Source: Planctomycetota bacterium (lineage in GTDB: Bacteria > Planctomycetota > Phycisphaerae > Sedimentisphaerales > Anaerobacaceae). From it: DNA of 6,105 nucleotides. A model generated the notes under the pieces. The model did no database searches. It was given only the letters and a program-made list of their open reading frames with translations, and was not told where the DNA came from. Shown here piece by piece: positions 1-4,934 of this stretch (position 1 is the first letter of the stretch; every line of letters begins with the position of its first letter). A program made the position numbers and the translations under genes. The DNA is taken from NCBI GenBank assembly GCA_020344865.1, contig CP070830.1, positions 521,120 through 527,224 on the forward strand, read 5' to 3'.

Positions 1-1
1 A

Positions 2-157
2 AGCTTCGATAAGCAGTTTGTTCGCAACTGGCTTGAGAGTGTAAACTTCGATAAGTCCGGGCCGGGTGTCGAGATGCCAGACGATATTGTCCAGAAGACC
101 AGTGCCAAGTACATCGAGGGCTACGAACGCCTGACCGGCAAAAAATTCGAGGCTTAA
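2..157 (+). CDS. purC: SAICAR synthetase (phosphoribosylaminoimidazole-succinocarboxamide synthase), C-terminal end only
   Basis: Reading frame 2 is open from the left edge to a TAA at 155-157 and gives the last 51 residues of a protein whose start lies outside the window. The peptide opens with SFDKQFVRNWLE, continues through MPDDIVQKTSAKYIEGYERL and ends in TGKKFEA. This is the characteristic C-terminus of SAICAR synthetase: the SFDKQFVR stretch, then a proline-aspartate turn, then a final helix ending in YERLTGK. The enzyme is cytosolic and joins aspartate to CAIR using ATP in de novo purine synthesis. The next gene starts 21 bp downstream on the same strand, so the two are probably co-transcribed. 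Seen directly: the open frame and the motif. Family assignment is from memory of the PurC family. The catalytic ATP-binding part is not in the window, so activity cannot be judged. Confidence 0.9.
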   Translation, partial: SFDKQFVRNWLESVNFDKSGPGVEMPDDIVQKTSAKYIEGYERLTGKKFEA

Positions 158-163
158 ACTCGA

Positions 164-170
164 GGGAAGG
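164..170 (+). promoter_or_regulatory. Ribosome binding site deciding the TTG start at 179
   Basis: A purine-rich GGGAAGG lies 8 bases before the TTG at 179, good Shine-Dalgarno spacing. No ATG or GTG start in this frame has an equally good site before the first membrane segment, so this site supports the TTG start. Confidence 0.65.
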
Positions 171-178
171 ACACCATC

Positions 179-2155
179 TTGGCAAGGCAGGATGATTGCG
201 AGCTTGGCCGCGGCAAGGAGGGAAAAGACGCTCGCACCGTTGCTGTTTTCTGCGTGTGCTTCGCTGTGGTGGGGGGCATTGTTTTGGCGGCGCACTGGCC
301 GGGATTGTCGGCTCGGGCATTGATGCTCGATGACGACCAGTACCTTGTCGAGAACCGGCTGGTTCAGAATCCAAGCTGGACCTCTGCAAAGCGATTTTTT
401 GCGGAAGTCTCCAAGCCCTCCACGGTGCGGGGTTATTATCAGCCTCTTTCGATGATATCGCTGATGCTCGACTGTGCTATGGGAGGTAGCGTTGATAATT
501 TAAGGCCGTTTCATCGTACAAGTCTTGCCCTGCATATTGCCAACAGTCTGTTGGTGATTGTTTTTTTGTATCTATTGTTCGGTCGGGCTGTGCCGGCTGC
601 AATGGCGGGGCTGCTGTACGGCGTCCACCCAATCACTATCGAGTCTGTTGCCTGGATATCGGAGCGCAAGACGGTCTTGGCGGCATTTTTTGCATTATGG
701 TGTCTGGTCTTTTATCTTCTTTATGTTCGCAGGCGCAACCGGCTCACCGGAGTGATATGTTTGCTAATGTACGTGTTGTCGCTGTTGTCTAAGCCCGGCG
801 TGATAGGGATGCCGGTCCTGCTACTGCTTTTGGATTACTGGCCGCTGAAGCGGTTCGGTAAGAAGGCGGTTTTAGAGAAGCTGCCCTTGTTTATCATCGG
901 CGGTCTGGCGGCGGTCGTTACGTTTATTTCACAGAGCCGGGCGGCATCGGTAACTATGCCGGGCCAGTCCGGCTTGGCTCACGTCATTTTTGTCTTTTGT
1001 CATAATATTGTTTTTTATCTTTACAACTTTATCTGGCCGGCGAACTTATCGTGGTATTATCCATTTCCGAAGCCGTTTGATTTATCGCAGCCGATGGTAT
1101 TGGCCGGTGTCGTCGGCACGTGCGTGCTGATACCGGCGCTTCTTATTAGCCTTCGCTGGACGAAGTGCGTGCTTGTAGGGTGGCTGTTTTTCTTCGTTTC
1201 GATATTTCCGACGCTTGGCGTGATAGGTATTCATCCTATGATTGCGGCCGACAGGCATATGTATTTTCCAATGGTCGGTCTTTTGTTACCAATTGGGTGC
1301 TTGTTCGCTTTGTTCTGGGGTGGTGAGCCTGTTAAAAACTTCGGTAAGGTAGCCCGGCAAAGCATAGTGATTATAGCTGTTCTGCTTTTGACCGTGTCCG
1401 GGTTTGCATTAACGCGGCGCTATCTGGTCCACTGGCGTGACAGTGAAAGTGTCTATGAGTATATGCTGGGATTTTCGCCGGGCGTAGTGGTCCTGCACAA
1501 CAATTTTGGTAATGTCCTTAAAGACTCGGGCAAGTTTGACGATGCCGTCGAGCACTTTAACAAGTCGCTCGAGTTAAAGCCCAATTCACCCGAGGTGCAT
1601 AACAACCTCGGCACTTTACTCGATAAGCTTGGAAGATTCGACGAGGCGGTTGAACATTATAAAAGGGCGTTGGAGCTAAGGCCGAACTTTTCACAGGCGC
1701 ACTATAATCTGGCGACCTTACTTGCCAAGCAGGGAAGGACCGACGAGGCTGTCGCCGAATTTCGCAGGGCGTTGGGAGGCAGGCCGGATAATATCGATAT
1801 ACTCAGCAATATGGCCTTTGCGCTGGCCCAGCAGGGAAAGTTAAGCGAGGCGACTGAGTATTACAAAAAAGCGCTTGCAATTGAACCTGATAATGTGGTT
1901 ATCCACGGCCGATTGGGCTTAGCGCTTGCCGGTTTAGGCAGGCTCGACGAGGCGATACGGGAGTTTCAGATTGTGCTGAATGCCCGGCCGGACGACGCCG
2001 AGATGCACTTTAATCTGGGCGTCCTTCTTGAACGGCAGGGCAAAATCGCAGAAGCGATAAAGCACTATCGCATCGCACTGCAACTCAAACCCAACGAACC
2101 AAAGGTTCGCAGGCATCTAAATGATGCGCTGTCAAAATCAAAAATTAACCGATAG
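179..2155 (+). CDS. Multi-pass membrane protein with TMTC/GT-C glycosyltransferase-like domain and six C-terminal TPRs
   Basis: The 658-residue protein begins at a TTG backed by a good ribosome binding site. Residues 20-38 form a first membrane helix, followed by an acidic DDDQY motif (51-55) in the first outer loop. About ten further hydrophobic segments lie between residues 115 and 412. Other landmarks are YYQPLS (86-91), HP-ESVAWISERK (150-164), a LLSKPG turn (202-207), LLLLDYWPL (215-223), ADRHMYFP (357-364) and HWRDS (418-422). This pattern matches bacterial relatives of the eukaryotic TMTC O-mannosyltransferases, which have a GT-C fold. Residues 436-639 hold six TPRs with exact 34-residue spacing, marked by Lys/Arg/Glu-Pro at 467, 501, 535, 569, 603 and 637. 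By analogy it would transfer a sugar from a lipid carrier to a protein or glycan at the membrane, with the TPRs holding a partner or substrate. The acidic motif as catalytic base is inference. Substrate and partners are unknown. It sits between purC and a kinase gene. Confidence 0.85.
   Translation: MARQDDCELGRGKEGKDARTVAVFCVCFAVVGGIVLAAHWPGLSARALMLDDDQYLVENRLVQNPSWTSAKRFFAEVSKPSTVRGYYQPLSMISLMLDCAMGGSVDNLRPFHRTSLALHIANSLLVIVFLYLLFGRAVPAAMAGLLYGVHPITIESVAWISERKTVLAAFFALWCLVFYLLYVRRRNRLTGVICLLMYVLSLLSKPGVIGMPVLLLLLDYWPLKRFGKKAVLEKLPLFIIGGLAAVVTFISQSRAASVTMPGQSGLAHVIFVFCHNIVFYLYNFIWPANLSWYYPFPKPFDLSQPMVLAGVVGTCVLIPALLISLRWTKCVLVGWLFFFVSIFPTLGVIGIHPMIAADRHMYFPMVGLLLPIGCLFALFWGGEPVKNFGKVARQSIVIIAVLLLTVSGFALTRRYLVHWRDSESVYEYMLGFSPGVVVLHNNFGNVLKDSGKFDDAVEHFNKSLELKPNSPEVHNNLGTLLDKLGRFDEAVEHYKRALELRPNFSQAHYNLATLLAKQGRTDEAVAEFRRALGGRPDNIDILSNMAFALAQQGKLSEATEYYKKALAIEPDNVVIHGRLGLALAGLGRLDEAIREFQIVLNARPDDAEMHFNLGVLLERQGKIAEAIKHYRIALQLKPNEPKVRRHLNDALSKSKINR
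1484..2095 (+). repeat. Six tandem TPR-coding units (34 codons each)
   Basis: Six consecutive 102-bp units encode TPRs at residues 436-469, 470-503, 504-537, 538-571, 572-605 and 606-639 of the membrane protein. Each carries the usual pattern: a small residue near position 8 (G/A), G-K/R/T about seven residues later, an A-E-Y/H/F helix and a final Lys/Arg/Glu-Pro. The units differ clearly in sequence, so the array is old and functional rather than a recent DNA expansion. Confidence 0.85.
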
Positions 2156-2169
2156 AAAAGCGCACTTAT

Positions 2170-2679
2170 ATGTTGGAAGACAGTAACATAATTTTAATCG
2201 GTATGTGTGGCGTTGGTAAGAGTACGGTAGGGGTGCTGCTTGCCAAGGAATTGGGTTGCCGTTTTATTGACACGGATGTTTTTGTACAGGTCCTGGAAAA
2301 TAAAGCTCTGCAGCAAATGATTGATGAGGTGGGAATAGGAGCGTTTTGTAAAATTGAAGAAAAGCATGTTTTGAGTATAGACGTGAACAACGCCGTTATT
2401 GCGACGGGCGGAAGTGTCGTATATAGCGAAAAGGCAATGAGCCATTTAAGAACAGGTGGTGTTATCGTCCATCTTGACCTTGGTTTTGAGGAGATAGAAA
2501 AACGAGTTAAGAATCTATACACACGGGGAGTTGTGATGGAGAAGGGCGAGACTCTTCGTAGTCTATGCCGGAAGCGACAACCACTTTACCGAAAATATGC
2601 GCAGCTGACGGTAGACTGCTCCTCCAAGACGCAGGAAGATATAGTCAGCGAGATTACCGAACGCCTGAAGGTGTTTTAA
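2170..2679 (+). CDS. Shikimate kinase-like P-loop kinase (possibly a paralogue with another substrate)
   Basis: The 169-residue cytosolic protein has the length and layout of shikimate kinases. A Walker A motif GMCGVGKST lies at residues 11-19, FIDTD at 33-37 supplies the acidic residue for substrate and Mg, ATGGS (78-82) is the glycine-rich substrate loop, TRG (118-120) is in the lid, and KRQPLY (135-140) carries the conserved lid-side arginine R136. The family reaction is ATP-dependent phosphorylation of shikimate to shikimate-3-phosphate in aromatic amino acid synthesis. One key feature differs: where true AroK proteins have FRxxE with an arginine contacting the shikimate carboxylate, this protein reads FCKIEE (59-64), with Cys60 at that place. 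The third glycine of the GGG loop is Ser82. No other aro gene is in view. The ATG is 14 bp after the previous stop, with only a weak purine-rich site, suggesting translation in an operon. The kinase fold is near certain; shikimate as substrate is doubtful. Confidence 0.82.
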   Translation: MLEDSNIILIGMCGVGKSTVGVLLAKELGCRFIDTDVFVQVLENKALQQMIDEVGIGAFCKIEEKHVLSIDVNNAVIATGGSVVYSEKAMSHLRTGGVIVHLDLGFEEIEKRVKNLYTRGVVMEKGETLRSLCRKRQPLYRKYAQLTVDCSSKTQEDIVSEITERLKVF

Positions 2680-2815
2680 TTGAAAACGGGGCTTAACTTC
2701 GTGGGCTGATTTGCTGCACTCGCGGAAAAGTTTTACACAAAACCATTTCATGGCTGTTATTATTAAGTAGCAGGCTGAACACGTTTAGCTATTACCGAAG
2801 ATTAGAGCTTGATAA
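2680..2815. other. 136-bp intergenic region before the sigma factor gene
   Basis: This AT-rich gap separates the purC cluster from the sigma factor unit. I see no small ORF with a good start and no GC-rich hairpin followed by a T run, so no confident terminator. The only candidate signal is the promoter-like pair listed separately. Confidence 0.6.
2732..2760 (+). promoter_or_regulatory. Candidate sigma70-type promoter for the sigma factor operon
   Basis: TTTACA (2732-2737; 5 of 6 matches to TTGACA) is followed after exactly 17 bp by TGTTAT (2755-2760; 4 of 6 matches to TATAAT). An overlapping TATTAT at 2758-2763 matches the -10 box better but has a 20-bp spacer. It would give a leader of roughly 45-50 bases before the ATG at 2816. 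Such matches occur by chance in AT-rich DNA, and Planctomycetota promoters are not well defined, so this is tentative. No classic ECF-type GGAAC box is evident. Confidence 0.35.
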
Positions 2816-3319
2816 ATGAAGCATTCCAAGCGCTTGGCGTTATTTGAAAAGGTGAAAACCGAGTATGCCGGCTTTCTGGCATCTGTCCTGTGGAAGCTAA
2901 CCGGTGACAAGGAGCTTTTTGCGGAGGCTATGCAGTATTCGCTGTTGGGGATTTGGCAGCACGTTGAGAAACTCAACGGCAGGAAAGCCGGCTCGTACAT
3001 CTACCGTATTGCACTGACTGCCAATTCCAAGGCGTGGCGAGACAGAATAGGCAGGGACGGCCAAATCAGCGAGGCCCACGTGGGCGTTGATGGCGCGGCG
3101 CAGGAGAAAATAGTCAATGCTGAATTAACGGCCAATGTAAGGCGAGCGATATCGCAGCTCAGTCCCAAGCAGGCAAGGGCAATAGTGATGCGGTACCTGG
3201 AGCAACAGGGGTATGAAGATATTGCTCGGAACTTAGGTTGCAGTGAGGCCGGAGCCCGGTCGAACGTATCCAAAGCTCTGGCGAATTTGAGGGCAAAGCT
3301 TGGGAATTTGACGGTATAG
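2816..3319 (+). CDS. ECF-type RNA polymerase sigma factor
   Basis: This 167-residue protein has the two-domain layout of extracytoplasmic-function sigma factors. Residues about 14-78 correspond to sigma region 2, including EAMQYSLLGIWQHV (37-50) and the SYIYRIALTAN stretch (60-70) that replaces the usual F-W-L-xx-IA-N core. A variable acidic linker (82-104) follows, then region 4 at about 108-162: ISQLSPKQARAIVMRYLEQ (112-130) leads into the helix-turn-helix YEDIARNLGCSEAGARSNVSKALANLR (133-159), which would read the -35 element. Such factors direct polymerase to a small regulon, usually in response to an envelope signal, and are held inactive by a neighbouring membrane protein. The ATG at 2816 has only a weak upstream AGAG. 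The TAG stop lies inside the ribosome binding site of the next gene, 11 bp away, so translation is probably coupled. Target promoters are unknown, and the ECF subgroup cannot be assigned by eye. Confidence 0.88.
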   Translation: MKHSKRLALFEKVKTEYAGFLASVLWKLTGDKELFAEAMQYSLLGIWQHVEKLNGRKAGSYIYRIALTANSKAWRDRIGRDGQISEAHVGVDGAAQEKIVNAELTANVRRAISQLSPKQARAIVMRYLEQQGYEDIARNLGCSEAGARSNVSKALANLRAKLGNLTV

Positions 3320-3326
3320 GGGAAAG
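3319..3326 (+). promoter_or_regulatory. Ribosome binding site overlapping the sigma factor stop codon
   Basis: GGGGAAAG starts on the last base of the sigma factor TAG (3317-3319) and precedes the ATG at 3331. Ribosomes ending the sigma gene would sit on this site, which suits coupled production of a sigma factor and its regulator. Confidence 0.55.
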
Positions 3327-3330
3327 TAAA

Positions 3331-4614
3331 ATGAACAGAAAGATTGAAGAAATCCTGAAAGAAATAGGCGGTGAAGATGTACCTGCCGAGGTGCACAAAA
3401 TCGCAGAAGAAACATCTGGGAAATTCAGCAAAACTCTAATGCAATCAAGAAAAATTGTTTTATGGGAGAATATCCTGAGAAGTCCGATTACAAAGGTTGC
3501 CGCTGCGGCGGTGATAATTATTGCTGTACTTGTAGGCATATACCAGTTTGGCGGCTCCATTGACGGAACAAGTGCGGTCTTTGCGGATGTTCTGGAAGAA
3601 ATCTACAACGCACGGACTGTGACTTACAAGGAAACCTTCTACCCTGGAACAGAGCGGGAGTTTACAACAGAAGATATGATAATTGAGTCAGGGATTGTAC
3701 GCTCAGTAATGGCCGACGGAGGTGTTACGATTTTCGACTTCAACGGTGGTAGGGAACTGGAACTTCAGCCCGCGTCCAGAAAAGCCATATTAACGCATCG
3801 TGTGGGTCGAAAGCGCGGAAAGCGCCTGTTTAATTACCTTACTTGGGTCAAAAGCCTTCACGAAAAGTCGGGTCAATACATAGGGGGAGAAGAAATAAAT
3901 GGGGAAATGACCGATGTATTTTTGGTGGATGAGGAATTCACGAAGAAGACTATTTGGGTTGATCCTGAAACCAACCTGCCGGTACGCGTAAGAGTGCTCC
4001 ATCTTGCTAATCCAGACAATGCGGTTTTAATGCCCAAGATGCGGCTGGAGTTTCGTGATTTCGGGGGGGATACGGATGAGTCGATGACAATATCAATATC
4101 TACGGGATCAGGGGGCATACAAGAGGAGATGACAACAGTTATGCATGATTTTGTATGGGACGCAGACATTGATGAAACACTGTTTAACTTAGAGCCACCC
4201 GAAGGATACAAGGTGGAGGAGAAGCAGTTAGATGTCACGAACAGGGGCGAAAACGGGCTAATTGGCGCACTTTCTTTCTGGGCTGAGATGTCGGACGGTG
4301 CGTTTCCCTTGGTGATAAATGATTTGGGGGACCCTAACAAGGTTAGGCCTTTGCTAAATGATAAATTTGACCGGGATGGAGATCCGCGAGAGGAATTCAA
4401 TAATGCCTGTGACGGGATGCACGAGATATTGAAGGGGTTGATGTTCGCGCAGGAGCGGAAAGTGGATGGCAGTTGGGGCTATGCCGGGGACCGTGTGCAG
4501 CTGGGCGATGCGGACAAACCCATCTGTTGGTGGAAACCTGAAGGTTCGGAGACTTGGCGTGTGATTTACGGGGACTTGAGTTTGGGCGATTCGTCCGAAA
4601 GGCCTCAACCATAA
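3331..4614 (+). CDS. Membrane-anchored ECF sigma partner with LolA-like extracytoplasmic domain (probable anti-sigma/sensor)
   Basis: This 427-residue protein has three visible parts. Residues 1-52 are a charged, probably cytoplasmic segment (two helices, ending WENILRSPITK). Residues 55-73 form one membrane helix rich in Ala, Ile and Val. Residues 84-300 are an extracytoplasmic beta-rich domain resembling LolA/outer-membrane-lipoprotein-sorting folds: repeated amphipathic strands, a TIWVDPETNLPVRV segment (207-220) typical of such proteins, and DADIDETLFNLEPPEGYK (277-294), the usual end of that domain. A further 120 residues (305-427) contain two glycine/tryptophan-rich stretches, with W382 and W400-W401. 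Its place directly behind a sigma gene and the single membrane pass suggest that the N-terminal segment binds the sigma factor and the outer domain senses an envelope ligand or lipid. No zinc-binding HxxxCxxC anti-sigma motif is present; the only cysteines are C360 and C399. The anti-sigma role is inferred from position, not motif. It could instead be an effector of the pathway. Confidence 0.7.
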   Translation: MNRKIEEILKEIGGEDVPAEVHKIAEETSGKFSKTLMQSRKIVLWENILRSPITKVAAAAVIIIAVLVGIYQFGGSIDGTSAVFADVLEEIYNARTVTYKETFYPGTEREFTTEDMIIESGIVRSVMADGGVTIFDFNGGRELELQPASRKAILTHRVGRKRGKRLFNYLTWVKSLHEKSGQYIGGEEINGEMTDVFLVDEEFTKKTIWVDPETNLPVRVRVLHLANPDNAVLMPKMRLEFRDFGGDTDESMTISISTGSGGIQEEMTTVMHDFVWDADIDETLFNLEPPEGYKVEEKQLDVTNRGENGLIGALSFWAEMSDGAFPLVINDLGDPNKVRPLLNDKFDRDGDPREEFNNACDGMHEILKGLMFAQERKVDGSWGYAGDRVQLGDADKPICWWKPEGSETWRVIYGDLSLGDSSERPQP

Positions 4615-4653
4615 AAGGCGGGATAATGCTTTTTGTCCGTTGCGACGTATGTT

Positions 4654-4848
4654 TTATAATTTCCAGGCTTTAGCGAATGCCTTGAAGCTGCGGTCGTAGG
4701 TCTTTTCGGCATCGTCGGGGAAGCAGCAGCCGGGAAGCTGCCTGCTGGAGAGATGATAGCTCAGACACTCACAGCACAGGCCTTTGCGGTCGCAGCCGGG
4801 ATATGAACAATTGCAGTTCTGCAAATTCTGCTCTTTATTACATTCCAT
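4654..4848 (-). CDS. Small cysteine-rich protein, DUF6485-like
   Basis: The 64-residue protein has nine cysteines (C3, C12, C14, C19, C25, C26, C28, C41, C42), with the core pattern CxC-x4-C-x5-CCxC-x12-CC. The landmarks RKGLCCECLSYH (21-32), LPGCCFP (38-44) and AEKTYDRSFKAF (47-58) match my memory of DUF6485, a family of short cysteine-rich proteins common in anaerobes. There is no signal peptide or membrane segment, so it is probably cytoplasmic and may bind zinc or an iron-sulfur centre through the cysteine clusters. That binding is inferred; no function is established that I know of. The ATG is well supported by AAAGGTG five bases upstream. It lies 86 bp downstream of the glycosidase gene on the same strand and may be co-transcribed or have its own promoter. 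Its end is 39 bp from the convergent sigma-partner gene. Coding is very likely given the cysteine pattern and ribosome binding site. Confidence 0.82.
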   Translation of the reverse strand: MECNKEQNLQNCNCSYPGCDRKGLCCECLSYHLSSRQLPGCCFPDDAEKTYDRSFKAFAKAWKL

Positions 4849-4853
4849 ATTTG

Positions 4854-4860
4854 CACCTTT
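4854..4860 (-). promoter_or_regulatory. Ribosome binding site of the cysteine-rich protein gene
   Basis: Read on the minus strand this is AAAGGTG, five bases before the ATG at 4848. It is the best Shine-Dalgarno match on the minus strand of the window and fixes the start of the small gene. Confidence 0.65.
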
Positions 4861-4884
4861 TGAAAAATTATTTAACCGAGTTCT

Positions 4885-4913
4885 ATTAGCTTAGCTTACA
4901 CAAATTGTAGCAA
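4885..4913 (-). promoter_or_regulatory. Weak candidate promoter for the cysteine-rich protein gene
   Basis: On the minus strand TTGCTA (4908-4913) and GCTAAT (4885-4890) are 17 bp apart, each matching the sigma70 boxes at 4 of 6 positions. The match is poor and could be chance. It is listed because the 86-bp gap after the glycosidase gene leaves room for a separate promoter. Confidence 0.22.
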
Positions 4914-4934
4914 AATCCGGCCGAAGCGCCAAGC
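4914..4934 (-). terminator. Possible weak terminator hairpin after the GH51 gene
   Basis: Directly after the glycosidase stop, the minus strand reads TTGGC-GCTTCG-GCCGG followed by ATTTT. That allows a 5-bp stem (three G-C and two G-T pairs) with a six-base loop and a short T run. It is too short to be convincing as an intrinsic terminator but may attenuate read-through into the cysteine-rich gene. Confidence 0.25.

Noticed and set aside
4..55. Ten-base direct repeat CTTCGATAAG at 4-13 and 46-55
   Set aside because: Both copies are in the same purC frame and encode Phe-Asp-Lys, consistent with protein constraint plus chance. There is no sign of a mobile element or attachment site.
2673..2687. 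AT-only hairpin GTTTT-AATTG-AAAAC at the kinase stop codon
   Set aside because: The 5-bp stem has a single G-C pair and no following T run, so it is too weak to call a terminator.
3159..3560. A 133-codon minus-strand open frame spanning the sigma factor end and partner start
   Set aside because: It overlaps two well-supported genes and their ribosome binding site in the opposite direction. Its hydrophobic patch is the mirror of the partner's membrane helix.
3873..4400. A 175-codon open frame on the minus strand inside the sigma-partner gene
   Set aside because: It lies wholly antisense to a gene with a clear domain layout, is rich in serine and proline as antisense frames often are, and shows no recognisable domain.
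4616..4642. Possible hairpin in the convergent gap
   Set aside because: The CGGGA and TCCG arms pair imperfectly and the stem is too short. The T run lies in the loop rather than after the stem.
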